A stretch of DNA of 64,000 nt from Clostridium cellulovorans 743B (GCF_000145275.1 NC_014393.1:4712001-4776000); one strand, 5' to 3'; counted from the first letter of the stretch, positions 16,437 through 27,438 are shown. Translations and numbers: made by a program. Notes: a model not told the origin generated them from the sequence alone.

Positions 16437-19400
16437 CTATAAAAAATTAACTCTTTCACAATAATCAAGCATTCTTTCAACAGCAGCCTTATTCAATTGA
16501 CTCCATTGAAAACCTAATTTTTTCAGAATAGCATTTGTTCTATCGCTAACAGTCATAAAGGTTGTTGAATTATAATTTTCAAGCAAACCTAAGTGAACCA
16601 TAACATCATCAACATATTCCTTTAATTCTTCATCTTCACTCTTTAAAGAAATATATTCTCTAAATTCATCAATACTTTTAAGTTCTAATTTTTCATATTT
16701 TCTTTCTAGGATCTTTGCCAAATCCATAGTTCCTATTTTTTCAGGATTTTCTATATGAAACACTTGATTCTTACAGTTGACCTTGTTAAAAAGAAGAATG
16801 ACTGCTTTAGATAATTGATCTACATAAGAAAAATCAAAAATATTTTCTTTTATTTTAGGTATACAATTTAGTCTGATAAAAGCTTTTATATTTCTATAAA
16901 CCGCATTTTCTGCTATATTTTCTTGAAATATTCCTGTTTCATAATTAAAAGTTACATTTCCAAGCCTAAATATTTTAGTATTTAATAGATCTTTACTAGC
17001 TTCTTGAACTAATTTTTCAGCCTCTAATTTTGAACGCACATATACATTATCAGATTCCTGCCCAATATAAATATCCTCCTCTGAAAACATGACTAAGTCT
17101 TTATTAGAAACACGTCCACTTCCAACGCTAATAGTAGATATTTGATTAAAATCTTTTAACAAACCTTCCTTAGCAAAATCAAGCAAGTGCTTTGTTCCTA
17201 AAACATTTATATTGTAAGACTCCTCATATCTTCCATAATGTTTTACATTAGCTGCAGAATTAATTATACAATCTATTTTTAAAGATAACTTTTCATAACT
17301 ATCAATATCTAAACCTAGATATTTCTCTGATATATCTCCTTTTAATATCATTACTCTATTCTTATATTTATGATAAAACTCCTGTCCAAAATAAAAAGTA
17401 GTTTTCTGTATAATTCTATCCTCTGCTTCTTTAGTGTCTTTTCCTCTTAATAGCAAATATATTTTACTATCTGTACTTAATAAAAGTTCCTTTAAAATAT
17501 TTACGCCAACATAACCTGTAGCACCTGTTAGTAAAATATTCTTATAAACAACTTCATCATTCAAATTAATACTTGTATATCTTTTAATATCATCTCTGTA
17601 CGAGTGGTACAATGGTTCTATAGCTTTTGGAATTTGATTTTCTTCCTCAAACAAAGTTGCAGCTACCTGACCTTGAACTTCATTATTCTTTAAACTTGGT
17701 GCTTCCTTTTTTAACTTAATATTTAAAGCCAATTGCTTAATAGTTGGATATTTAAACATATCATTTATAGCAATAATAAATTCTGTTGCTAACCTTGAAA
17801 CTACTGAAATTGCTTTTAATGAATTACCGCCAATTTCAAAGAAATTAGAATCCGTACTTATTTCTTTTAAACCCAATGTTTTACTCCATGCCTCTGATAT
17901 CTTTTCTTCAACACTATTTTTAGGAGCTATATATTCCTCATTTAGATCAGTCAATTTAGGTATAGGCAATGCTTTTCTATCAATTTTTCCACTAGAATTC
18001 ATAGGTATACTTTCAAGTTGCATTATATACGATGGAATCATATAGTTTGGAAGTTCCTTTTTTAAGAAGCCCTTTATCTCTTTAGGAGAAATTTTTTCGT
18101 TACTTACAATGTATGCACATAAATACTTGTTCCCGCTATAATCCTTTTGATCATCTACAACCGCTTCTTTTACCTTTGGATATTTTATTAATTCTGCTTC
18201 AACTTCTTGGAGTTCTATTCTAAAACCGTTGATTTTTACTTGATAGTCAATTCTACCTATAAATTGTATATTACCGTCTGGAAGCCATTTTGCAAGGTCA
18301 CCAGTTTTATATATTATTTCTCCTTTCACATAAGGATTTTCTATAAACTTTTCTTTTGTAAGTTCTTCTTTGTTTAAATATCCCCTTGTGATTCCATCTC
18401 CACCTACACATAATTCCCCTGGAACTCCTATTGGAAGTAGGTTATTATTCTTATCAAGTATGTAAGCTGTTGAATTAGCTATTGGAGTCCCTATAGGCAC
18501 TACTATGTTTTCATCCCATTTTTTCGTAACTTCATATATCGTTGAAGCAACTGTATTTTCTGTTGGACCATATCCATTTAGAATCTTTAAGTCCTTATAT
18601 CTTTGGGTTATTTTACTTACCTGCTTACTGGATAAAACATCTCCCCCCACAAGTAAACATCTTAAATTTTTGAAGATCTCTTCATTACTTTCACTATATT
18701 GATTAAATAGGGGAGTTGGCATAACCATTATCGTTATTTCATTATCATCAATATAAGTTTCTAGTGCTGCATCATTAATTATTAAGTTGTTATTTTCTAA
18801 GTGTAAGGTTATCCCATTAAGTAATGCGATCCAAATTTGAAATACCGATGCATCAAAAGATAATGACCCAGCCTGAAGAACTTTATCATTTTCTTTGATT
18901 CTAATATAATCAGCATTAGTAATAAGGTTTACTAAATTTCTATTTTCAACGCATACTCCCTTAGGGTTACCAGTTGAGCCTGAAGTATAAATTACATATG
19001 CTAAATCCTCTGGTAAATTTGTAGTTTGAAGGTTTTCTTTGCTTTCCTTAAATATTTCTTCATCATTCAAATCCATCAATTGTATATTAAGTTTTTTCAA
19101 ATTCACCTTTTCCAACTGATGTTTTTTAATTAAAAGTATTTTACTGTTGCTGTCTTTAATCATATAATCAATTCTTGCTTTTGGATAATCTTCATCTATT
19201 GGCAAATATGCAGCTCCACTTTTTATAATAGCCAGCATAGCAATTATAGTATCTATGCTCTTATCACATACTATAGAAACAATGTCTTCTTTTTTCACTC
19301 CCATTCTCACTAATAGCTTAGAAATCTGATTTGATCTTTCATTTAATTGTCTATACGTTAGGCAATCTCCCTTTGATACAATGGCAGTTTTATCTTGCAT

Positions 19401-22400
19401 CTTCTCAGCCACTTCTTCAAATAATTCTTTTATTGTTTTATCTCTTGCATATTTTCTTTTTGTGTTATTAAATTTTTTTAATATTAAATCCGTCTCTGTC
19501 TTAGATAAAATATCAAACTCATCAATAGGTTTATCTAAATCGTTTGTAAGCTTTGTAAGGATATTAATATAATGTGCTACAAAATTTTCTATTGTCTCTT
19601 TTTTATATAATGCTGTTTGATACTCTAATTCACCTAATATTTTTTCCTTGCTTTCATTAAATATCATAGAAATAGGGAATTTTGCTATGTTATTTTTAAA
19701 TTTATAAGTTTCTACTTGTGAATCGTTTAATTTTAAATTTTCAATACTTACATCTTGAAAAGAAAAAATAACATCAACAAGAGAATCATTCTTTATATTT
19801 AACTTTTCAATTAAATTCTTAAGATCATAGTTTTGATTTTCAAAAGCTTCCAAGGAGGTTACCTTTACTTGCTCTAAGAAATCTCTAAAACTCCTATGCC
19901 CAATTATTCTATTCCTTAATGGTAATGTGTTAACAAACATACCTACTGTGTATTTAAGGTCTTCATGAGTTCTCCCTGCTGCTGGAATTCCTACTATTAA
20001 ATCTTCTTGACCTGTATACTTGTACAACAGTACGTTGTACGCTGCTATATAAAACATAAACTTTGTTACACCTAGACCAGTAATAGTTTTATTTATGCTT
20101 TCTGTTAATGCTTCATTTATTTCAAAATTTATTGTGTCTCCTTGAAAATTTTTACCTTGCCCATTTTTATAATCCAATGGTACATTTAACTTTGGAATCT
20201 CTCCTTGAAACTTATCAACCCAATATCTTTCTTGAAGCTCTAATAAACCATCTTTATATAACTTACTTTGCCAATGTGAAAAATCTTTATATTGAATTTT
20301 TATCTCGTTAAGTTTATCCCCATTATATAACGAAGATAATTCTTTTGTTATTATACTCATTGAAACGCCATCTGCCACAATATGGTGTATATCTATCATT
20401 AAAATTGAAGTATCAGAAAATTCAATTACGTTTCCACGAATAAGAGGGGCTTTACTTAAATCAAAGGGTTTTATAAGTTTTTCAGCTTGAACTTTGTTTA
20501 TATCAAATTTACTATAAACCTTTATATAATCTACTTTAAAGTCTACTTTTGAATGTACCTTCTGAAATATATTTTCATCCATCACATGAAAACTTGTCCT
20601 TAATGCTTCATGCCTATTTATCAATTGACGAATTGATCTTTGAAAACTTTCCTTATTAAAATTACCTTTAATTGAATATGCGATAGGTATATTATAGTTT
20701 GTAATATCTACATTTTTTTGATTTACTGCATATATTCTTTTTTGTACTGCTGACGCTTCATAATATTCTTTTTCTTCTACCTTTTCAATTTCTCTAAAGT
20801 TAAAAGATTCATCTGTAGTAGTACTATTTAAATATCCTACAGTCATACTATTTAAATATCCTGCCAACTCTTCTATGGAAGGATTTCTAAATACATCTGT
20901 AACAGCAATTCTAAGCTCAAGCTCTTTATAAATTTTAGAAACCAAACTTATAGCTATAAGTGAATTTCCCCCAAGTTCAAAAAAATTGTCCTTAATGGAT
21001 ACTTTTTGTGTCTTAAATAGCTTGCACCAAATTTGCTCAAGTTTTTGCTCCATTTCAGTTCTAGGTTTTATAACTTCTATTTCATCATGTGATAGATCAG
21101 GAACAGGCAATGCTTTTCTATTAATTTTTCCATTAGAATTAACAGGTATTCTTTCAAGTTGCATTATGTACGAAGGAATCATATAATTTGGAAGTTCCTT
21201 CTTTAAGAAGTCCTTTATCTCCTTAGAAGAAATTTTTTCGTCACTTACAACGTATGCACATAAATATTTGTTCCCATTATCATCCTTTTTATCGGCTACA
21301 ACTGCTTCTTTTATCTTTGAATATTTTAATATCTGTGCTTCAATTTCTTGAAGTTCTATTCTAAAACCGTTGATTTTTACTTGATAGTCAATTCTCCCCA
21401 TAAAGTATATATTGCCATCTGGCATCCATTTTGCAAGGTCACCAGTTCTATATATTCTTTCTCCTTTTACATAAGGATTTTCTATAAACTTTTCTTTTGT
21501 AAGCTCTTCTCTGTTTAAATATCCTCTTGCAATTCTATCTCCACCTACACATAATTCCCCAGCAACTCCTATTGGAAGAAGGTTATTATGTTTATCCATT
21601 ATATAAGCTGTTGAATCAGCCATTGGAATGCCAATTGGTACAATTATATTTTCATTCCACGGTCTCTTTACTTCATATACTGTTGAAATCACTGTGTTTT
21701 CTGTTGGTCCATATGCATTTATAATTTTTAAATTGTCATATAATTGAGTTATTTTGCTTACTGCTTTACTAACTAAGACGTCTCCCCCTACTAGTAAACA
21801 TCTCAAATTTTTAAATATAGCTATGTTGCTTTCACTATATTGGTTAAATAATGGAGTTGGCATAAGCATTAGAGTTATTTTATTATTATCGATATAAGCT
21901 TCTAGTGCTGTGTCATTAATTATTAAGTTGTTATCTTCTAAATGTAGAGTTATCCCATTAAGTAATGCAATCCAAATTTGAAATACTGATGCATCAAAAG
22001 ATAATGATCCAGATTGAAGAACTTTATCACTTTCTTTAACTTCAATATAATCAGGATTGTCAACAAGTTTTACTAAGTGCCTATTCTCAACGCATACCCC
22101 TTTAGGATTTCCGGTTGAGCCTGAAGTATAAATTACATACGCTAAGTCCTCTGGTGAATTTATATTTCTAATATTTTCTTTGTTTCCCTTAAATATTTCT
22201 TCGTCATTTAAATCTACTAATTCTATATTGTCCTTTTCTAAATTTACCTTTTCAAACTGATGCTTTTTAATTAAAAGTATTTTACTCTTACTATCCTCAA
22301 GCATATAATCTATTCTTGCTTTTGGGTAATCTTCATCTATTGGCAAGTATGCAGCTCCACTTTTTATAATAGCCAGCATAGCAACTATTGTATCTATGCT

Positions 22401-25400
22401 CCTGTCACATAATATTGGAATAATCTCATCCTTTTTCACACTTTTTCTCACCAATAAGGTAGCAAGTTGATTTGCTTTCTCATTTAATTGTTTATACGTT
22501 AAATGTTCTCCCTTTGATACAAGTGCAGTTTTATCTTGTGCCTTTTCAGCCACTTCTTCAAATAATTCTTTTATTGTTTTATCTCTTACATCTTCTCTTT
22601 TTATGTTTTTAAATCTCTTCACTATTATATCTTTCTCTGCCTCAGATAAAATATCAAACTCATCAATAGGTTTATCTAAATCGTTTGTAAGCTTTGTAAG
22701 GATATTAATATAATGTTCTGCAAAATTTTCTATTGTCTCCTTTTTATATAATGCTGTTTGATACTCTAATTCACCTAATATTTTTTCCTTGCCTTCATTA
22801 AGCACCATAGAAATAGGAAACTTTGCTACATCATTCTTAAATTTATATGGTTCTATTTGTGCGCCGTTGAATTTTAAATTTTCAATATTTACATTTTCAA
22901 AAGAAAAAATAACATTAAAAAGAGAATCCTTCTTTATATTTAATTTCTCAATTAAATTCTTAATATCATAGTTTTGATTTTCAAAAGCCTCCAGAGAGGT
23001 TCCCTTTACTTGCTCTAAGAAATCTCTAAAACTCATATTCTTAATTATTCTATTTCTTAGTGGCAATGTATTAACAAACATACCTACGGTACCTTTAAGG
23101 TCTTCATGAGTTCTCCCTGCTACTGGAGTCCCTATTATTAAATCTTCTTGATTCGTATACTTGTACAATAGCACGTTGTATGCCGCTACATAAAACATAA
23201 ACTTTGTTATACCTAGCGCAGTAATAGTTTTATTTATTCTTTCTGTTAAATTTTTGCTTATTTCAAAATTTATTGTATCTCCTTGAAAATTTTCATCTTG
23301 CCCATTTTTATAATCCAATGGTACATTTAACTTTGGAATCTCTCCTTGAAACTTATCAACCCAATATCTTTCTTGAAGCTCTAATAAACCATCTTTATAT
23401 AACTTACTTTGCCAATGTGAAAAATCTTTATATTGAATTTTTATCTCGTTAAGTTTATCCCCATTATATAACGAAGATAATTCTTTTGTTATTATACTCA
23501 TTGAAACGCCATCTGCCACAATATGGTGTATATCTATCATTAAAATTGAAGTATCAGAAAATTCAATTACGTTTCCACGAATAAGAGGGGCTTTACTTAA
23601 ATCAAAGGGTTTTATAAGTTTTTCAGCTTGAACTTTGTTTATATCAAATTTACTATAAACCTTTATATAATCTACTTTAAAGTCTACTTTTGAATGTACC
23701 TTCTGAAATATATTTTCATCCATCACATGAAAACTTGTCCTTAATGCTTCATGCCTATTTATCAATTGACAAATTGATTTTTCAAAACCTTCCTTATGAA
23801 AATTACCTTTAATTAAATATGCAATAGGTATATTATAGTTTGTGCTATCTACATTTCTTTGATTTATTGCATATATTCTTTTTTGCACTGCTGATGCTTC
23901 GTAATATTCTCTTTCTTCTACCTTTTCAATTTCTCTAAAGCTTAAAGCTTCATTTGTAGTAATACTATTTAAATATCCTGCCAATTCTTCTATGGAAGGA
24001 TTACTAAATATATCTGTAACAATAATTTTAAGCTTAAGTTCTTTATGAATTTTAGAAACCAAACTTATAGCTATAAGTGAATTTCCCCCAAGCTCAAAGA
24101 AATTGTCTTTAATAGATACTTTTTGTACCTTAAATAACTTACACCAAATTTGCTCAAGTTTTTGCTCCATTTCAGTTCTAGGTTCTATAAATTTTGTTGT
24201 ATGCTGCGATAAATCAGGAACAGGCAATGCTTTTCTATCGATCTTTCCATTAGAATTAACAGGCATTCTTTCAAGTTGCATTATGTACGAAGGAATCATA
24301 TAATTTGGGAGTTCCTTCTCTAAGAAGTCCTTTATCTCCTTAGAAGAAATTTTTTCGTCACTTACAACGTATGCACATAAATACTTGTTCCCGCTATAAT
24401 CCTTTTTATCGTCCACAACTGCTTCTTTTATCTTTGAATATTTTAATATCTGTGCTTCAATTTCTTGAAGTTCTATTCTAAAACCGTTGATTTTTACTTG
24501 ATAGTCAATTCTCCCCATAAAGTATATATTGCCATCTGGCATCCATTTTGCAAGGTCACCAGTTCTATATATTCTTTCTCCTTTTACATAAGGATTTTCT
24601 ATAAACTTTTCTTTTGTAAGCTCTTCTCTGTTTAAATATCCTCTTGCAATTCTATCTCCACCTACACATAGCTCCCCAGGAACTCCTATTGGAAGAAGAT
24701 TATTATGTTTATCCATTATATAAGCTGTTGAATCAACTATTGGAATACCAATTGGTACAGCTATATTTTTATCCCATTGCCCCTTAATTTCATATACTGT
24801 TGAAATCACTGTGTTTTCTGTTGGTCCATATGCATTTATAATTTTAAAATCGTTATATAATTGAGTTATTTTGCTTACTGTTTTACTAACTAAGACATCT
24901 CCCCCTACTATTAAACATCTCAAATTTTTAAATATAGCTATATTGCTTTCACTATATTGGTTAAATAATGGAGTTGGCATAAGCATTAGAGTTATTTTAT
25001 TATTATCGATATAAGCTTCTAGTGCTGTGTCATTAATTATTAAGTTGTTATCTTCTAAATGTAGAGTTATCCCATTAAGTAATGCAATCCAAATTTGAAA
25101 TACTGATGCATCAAAAGATAATGATCCAGATTGAAGGACTTTATCACTTTCTTTAACTTCAATATACTCAGGGCTATCAACAAGTTTTATTAAATGTCTA
25201 TTCTCAACGCATACCCCTTTAGGATTTCCAGTTGATCCTGAAGTATAAATTACATATGCTAAATCCTCTGGTGAATTTATATTTTTAATATTTTCTTTGT
25301 TTCCCTTAAATATTTCTTCATCATTTAAATCCACTAATTGTATATTAACTTTTTCTAAATCGACCTTTTCTATCTGATGCTTTTTAATTAAAAGTATTCT

Positions 25401-27074
25401 ACTATTGCTGTCCTTAAGCATATAATTTATTCTCGCTTTTGGGTAATCTTCATCTATTGGCAAATATGCAGCTCCACTTTTTATAACAGCTAACATAGCA
25501 ACTATTGTATCTATACTCCGATCGCATAATATTGGAATTATCTCATCCTTTTTCACACCTTTTCTTACCAATAAGTTGGCAAGTTGATTTGTTTTTTCAT
25601 TTAATTGTTTATATGTAAGATACTCGCCCTTTGATACAAGAGCAGTTTTATCTTGTGCCTTTTCAACCACCTCTTCAAATAATTCTTTTATTGTTTTATT
25701 ATCATTGTATTTTCTTTTTCTATTATTAAACTCATTTAATATAATGTTTTTTTCTTCTTCAGAAACTATTTGTAACTCTGATATTTTTACATTTGAATTC
25801 TTAATAATGTTGTTAGCAATAACTTCCATTCCCTTAACCATTTGTATAACTTGCTGCTCTGTATAATCCTCTATTCTATACTGAACCTCTATTTCTATCT
25901 TTCCATCTTTTTTATATTCCTTAATAAAGATATGTAATGGAATATTTGTATACTCCTGTGGCAAAGCTTCACTGCTAATAGATACATCATTAAAATTACC
26001 ACAATTATAACTTTCAAACACATAGTAATTTACGCAAAACTTGAATAAAGAATCAACTCCTTTTTTCTTTAATTCTAAGTCTTGTGCTAATAAATCATAT
26101 GGATATTTTTGATTATAGTAACAGCTTTTAAGTTCTATATTTAGATAATCTAAAAATTCATTAATAGTATTACTTTCTTCTATATTTATTCTTAAAGGCA
26201 TTGTTCCTGTAAACATACCTATGGTATTTCTTTGACGTTCATTACTTCTATTAAAGCAAGCAACTGCTAGGGTTATATCATTGTCATTCAATATTCTGCT
26301 CATATATATACTTGAAAGAGAAATAAAGAATTTATTTAGTGAAACTTTTTTTTCATTCAAAAATTTTTTAAGTTCTTCACATATACCTTCATTTAATGGA
26401 AACAATTTTGTTTTTGATTTAGCACTTTTAGAGTTTATATATAAAGAATTTTCATTTAGATTTGAAAACTTGTCCTTCCAGAACTTTTTATTCTCTTCAA
26501 ACTCTTGGGAATTTAAATATTCCTTTTCCTCATATATAAAATCTATATATGAATTTTCAACCTCAGATTTTATAGTTTCATTATTACACAATTGCTCATA
26601 TACATTAAAAAGTTGTTTAAGTAATATATTACAAGACATTCCATCACAAATAAGATGATGAATAAAAAAACATACCCCCATATTTTCTTCATCAATTCTA
26701 TAAATAAAACACTTAAACAGAAGTTCATTTTGTTTGTATAAAATCTTTGTGCCTTCCTCTGTATAAAACTCCTTAAATTTACTTTTAGCATCATCGCTAT
26801 ATAAAGTAAAATCTAAGAAATTTATATTAATAAATTTATATTCACTTACATATTGATATAATTTTCCATCTTCTTCATAGAATTTTAGTCTAAATGAATC
26901 GTTTTTTTCAATGATTAAATTTATTGCCTTTTCTAACATATGAATATCTAAGTCACCAGCAATATGAATTTTGTATATAATATTATGCATTGGTGTGTTA
27001 GGAAACATTAGCTCATTGTACCAAATCCTCTTTTGCGGATGAGTTATCTCAATTTTTTTATTAATACTGTCCAT
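16437..27074 (-). CDS. Three-module lipopeptide NRPS with terminal thioester reductase
   Basis: The order is C1-A1-T1-C2-A2-T2-C3-A3-T3-R over 3545 residues. ATG 27074 is chosen because GGGAGGTG lies six bases upstream; the open frame extends eight codons further. C1 begins HPQKRIWYNE, as in surfactin-type lipoinitiation domains, with HHLICDG near residue 141. C2 and C3 have HHIVADG (about 1185 and 2230). T domains show GGNSL near 997, 2035 and 3081. The reductase has TGATGYVG (about 3183) and a YxxxK pair (about 3345). Hand-read specificity codes are DAFLIGAVIK, DAFLLGAVIK and DAFVLGGVAK, which suggest hydrophobic residues; the third resembles valine codes. The expected product is an N-acyl tripeptide released as aldehyde or alcohol. 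There is no epimerase. Modules share identical DNA blocks. Confidence 0.93.
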   Translation of the reverse strand: MDSINKKIEITHPQKRIWYNELMFPNTPMHNIIYKIHIAGDLDIHMLEKAINLIIEKNDSFRLKFYEEDGKLYQYVSEYKFININFLDFTLYSDDAKSKFKEFYTEEGTKILYKQNELLFKCFIYRIDEENMGVCFFIHHLICDGMSCNILLKQLFNVYEQLCNNETIKSEVENSYIDFIYEEKEYLNSQEFEENKKFWKDKFSNLNENSLYINSKSAKSKTKLFPLNEGICEELKKFLNEKKVSLNKFFISLSSIYMSRILNDNDITLAVACFNRSNERQRNTIGMFTGTMPLRINIEESNTINEFLDYLNIELKSCYYNQKYPYDLLAQDLELKKKGVDSLFKFCVNYYVFESYNCGNFNDVSISSEALPQEYTNIPLHIFIKEYKKDGKIEIEVQYRIEDYTEQQVIQMVKGMEVIANNIIKNSNVKISELQIVSEEEKNIILNEFNNRKRKYNDNKTIKELFEEVVEKAQDKTALVSKGEYLTYKQLNEKTNQLANLLVRKGVKKDEIIPILCDRSIDTIVAMLAVIKSGAAYLPIDEDYPKARINYMLKDSNSRILLIKKHQIEKVDLEKVNIQLVDLNDEEIFKGNKENIKNINSPEDLAYVIYTSGSTGNPKGVCVENRHLIKLVDSPEYIEVKESDKVLQSGSLSFDASVFQIWIALLNGITLHLEDNNLIINDTALEAYIDNNKITLMLMPTPLFNQYSESNIAIFKNLRCLIVGGDVLVSKTVSKITQLYNDFKIINAYGPTENTVISTVYEIKGQWDKNIAVPIGIPIVDSTAYIMDKHNNLLPIGVPGELCVGGDRIARGYLNREELTKEKFIENPYVKGERIYRTGDLAKWMPDGNIYFMGRIDYQVKINGFRIELQEIEAQILKYSKIKEAVVDDKKDYSGNKYLCAYVVSDEKISSKEIKDFLEKELPNYMIPSYIMQLERMPVNSNGKIDRKALPVPDLSQHTTKFIEPRTEMEQKLEQIWCKLFKVQKVSIKDNFFELGGNSLIAISLVSKIHKELKLKIIVTDIFSNPSIEELAGYLNSITTNEALSFREIEKVEEREYYEASAVQKRIYAINQRNVDSTNYNIPIAYLIKGNFHKEGFEKSICQLINRHEALRTSFHVMDENIFQKVHSKVDFKVDYIKVYSKFDINKVQAEKLIKPFDLSKAPLIRGNVIEFSDTSILMIDIHHIVADGVSMSIITKELSSLYNGDKLNEIKIQYKDFSHWQSKLYKDGLLELQERYWVDKFQGEIPKLNVPLDYKNGQDENFQGDTINFEISKNLTERINKTITALGITKFMFYVAAYNVLLYKYTNQEDLIIGTPVAGRTHEDLKGTVGMFVNTLPLRNRIIKNMSFRDFLEQVKGTSLEAFENQNYDIKNLIEKLNIKKDSLFNVIFSFENVNIENLKFNGAQIEPYKFKNDVAKFPISMVLNEGKEKILGELEYQTALYKKETIENFAEHYINILTKLTNDLDKPIDEFDILSEAEKDIIVKRFKNIKREDVRDKTIKELFEEVAEKAQDKTALVSKGEHLTYKQLNEKANQLATLLVRKSVKKDEIIPILCDRSIDTIVAMLAIIKSGAAYLPIDEDYPKARIDYMLEDSKSKILLIKKHQFEKVNLEKDNIELVDLNDEEIFKGNKENIRNINSPEDLAYVIYTSGSTGNPKGVCVENRHLVKLVDNPDYIEVKESDKVLQSGSLSFDASVFQIWIALLNGITLHLEDNNLIINDTALEAYIDNNKITLMLMPTPLFNQYSESNIAIFKNLRCLLVGGDVLVSKAVSKITQLYDNLKIINAYGPTENTVISTVYEVKRPWNENIIVPIGIPMADSTAYIMDKHNNLLPIGVAGELCVGGDRIARGYLNREELTKEKFIENPYVKGERIYRTGDLAKWMPDGNIYFMGRIDYQVKINGFRIELQEIEAQILKYSKIKEAVVADKKDDNGNKYLCAYVVSDEKISSKEIKDFLKKELPNYMIPSYIMQLERIPVNSNGKINRKALPVPDLSHDEIEVIKPRTEMEQKLEQIWCKLFKTQKVSIKDNFFELGGNSLIAISLVSKIYKELELRIAVTDVFRNPSIEELAGYLNSMTVGYLNSTTTDESFNFREIEKVEEKEYYEASAVQKRIYAVNQKNVDITNYNIPIAYSIKGNFNKESFQRSIRQLINRHEALRTSFHVMDENIFQKVHSKVDFKVDYIKVYSKFDINKVQAEKLIKPFDLSKAPLIRGNVIEFSDTSILMIDIHHIVADGVSMSIITKELSSLYNGDKLNEIKIQYKDFSHWQSKLYKDGLLELQERYWVDKFQGEIPKLNVPLDYKNGQGKNFQGDTINFEINEALTESINKTITGLGVTKFMFYIAAYNVLLYKYTGQEDLIVGIPAAGRTHEDLKYTVGMFVNTLPLRNRIIGHRSFRDFLEQVKVTSLEAFENQNYDLKNLIEKLNIKNDSLVDVIFSFQDVSIENLKLNDSQVETYKFKNNIAKFPISMIFNESKEKILGELEYQTALYKKETIENFVAHYINILTKLTNDLDKPIDEFDILSKTETDLILKKFNNTKRKYARDKTIKELFEEVAEKMQDKTAIVSKGDCLTYRQLNERSNQISKLLVRMGVKKEDIVSIVCDKSIDTIIAMLAIIKSGAAYLPIDEDYPKARIDYMIKDSNSKILLIKKHQLEKVNLKKLNIQLMDLNDEEIFKESKENLQTTNLPEDLAYVIYTSGSTGNPKGVCVENRNLVNLITNADYIRIKENDKVLQAGSLSFDASVFQIWIALLNGITLHLENNNLIINDAALETYIDDNEITIMVMPTPLFNQYSESNEEIFKNLRCLLVGGDVLSSKQVSKITQRYKDLKILNGYGPTENTVASTIYEVTKKWDENIVVPIGTPIANSTAYILDKNNNLLPIGVPGELCVGGDGITRGYLNKEELTKEKFIENPYVKGEIIYKTGDLAKWLPDGNIQFIGRIDYQVKINGFRIELQEVEAELIKYPKVKEAVVDDQKDYSGNKYLCAYIVSNEKISPKEIKGFLKKELPNYMIPSYIMQLESIPMNSSGKIDRKALPIPKLTDLNEEYIAPKNSVEEKISEAWSKTLGLKEISTDSNFFEIGGNSLKAISVVSRLATEFIIAINDMFKYPTIKQLALNIKLKKEAPSLKNNEVQGQVAATLFEEENQIPKAIEPLYHSYRDDIKRYTSINLNDEVVYKNILLTGATGYVGVNILKELLLSTDSKIYLLLRGKDTKEAEDRIIQKTTFYFGQEFYHKYKNRVMILKGDISEKYLGLDIDSYEKLSLKIDCIINSAANVKHYGRYEESYNINVLGTKHLLDFAKEGLLKDFNQISTISVGSGRVSNKDLVMFSEEDIYIGQESDNVYVRSKLEAEKLVQEASKDLLNTKIFRLGNVTFNYETGIFQENIAENAVYRNIKAFIRLNCIPKIKENIFDFSYVDQLSKAVILLFNKVNCKNQVFHIENPEKIGTMDLAKILERKYEKLELKSIDEFREYISLKSEDEELKEYVDDVMVHLGLLENYNSTTFMTVSDRTNAILKKLGFQWSQLNKAAVERMLDYCERVNFL
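20156..20629. repeat. 474-bp exact repeat, copy in the third C domain
   Basis: This stretch of the C3 domain is identical by eye, base for base, to 23297-23770 in C2 (offset 3141). It spans the HHIVADG active-site region. Sequence on both sides diverges at once. Confidence 0.9.
21298..21553. repeat. 256-bp exact repeat, copy in the second A domain
   Basis: This segment, encoding the C-terminal part of A2, is identical to 24415-24670 in A1 (offset 3117). Further blocks of the two A domains, such as around 21840-22020, also match almost perfectly. Confidence 0.88.
23297..23770. repeat. 474-bp exact repeat, copy in the second C domain
   Basis: This is the partner of 20156-20629. No difference was found when the two were read side by side. 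Complete identity between otherwise diverged domains points to very recent gene conversion or duplication. Confidence 0.9.
24415..24670. repeat. 256-bp exact repeat, copy in the first A domain
   Basis: This is the partner of 21298-21553. It includes the core with the GDLAKWMPDG motif and the region just before the catalytic lysine loop. Confidence 0.88.
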
Positions 27075-27392
27075 AAAGAACACCTCCCAATATATCATTC
27101 CACTTAAGTATTACAACCCATATCCATAAATAGTTGCATTTTTATTAAAATATAATAACTGTAATATATTTCATATTTCCACCTTTATTTTTTAATATAT
27201 ATAGCTTCCATTATTGAAGTTACATAAAAAGGCTCTATGATTATTCAAATATCAATAAACTCTAGGTAGCATCTTTATTTGAATTCTACATATAAATCTC
27301 ATTATCGAAACTACATCCAAAACCCTATGGACATATTAAAATCACTATGCCCCATGAATCTCGTTTATTTGAAATATGTATAACTAAAAATG
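27075..27392. other. Upstream region of the reductase-ended NRPS
   Basis: This gap holds the GGGAGGTG ribosome site (27081-27088) of the NRPS and presumably its promoter. It is very AT-rich and I cannot pick a convincing -35/-10 pair on the minus strand. No ORF with a ribosome site, tRNA or riboswitch core is visible. Confidence 0.5.
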
Positions 27393-27432
27393 AAAAGGAT
27401 ACTTAAAGTTCTTATGCTCTAAGTATCCTTTT
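27393..27432 (-). terminator. Terminator after the anti-sigma-like gene
   Basis: A perfect 13-bp stem (AAAAGGATACTTA with its complement) has a 14-base loop, with A/T runs on both sides. It begins only a few bases beyond the stop codon of the anti-sigma-like gene and separates that gene from the NRPS promoter region. Confidence 0.8.
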
Positions 27433-27438
27433 TCGTTT

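Noticed and set aside
20156..24670. The identical blocks as insertion sequences or a CRISPR-like array
   Set aside because: They are coding sequence of homologous NRPS domains, have no terminal inverted repeats or transposase, and occur only twice each.
26570..26794. Minus-strand frame of 74 codons inside the three-module NRPS
   Set aside because: It lies in another frame of the same strand, across the intact HHLICDG region of the first C domain. Nothing suggests a frameshift there.
16437..27074. The reductase NRPS as the release end of the D-Asn assembly line
   Set aside because: Its first C domain is the lipoinitiation type (HPQKRIWYNE), topB and sigma genes lie between, and no donor docking partner is evident. 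It was kept only as a remote possibility.
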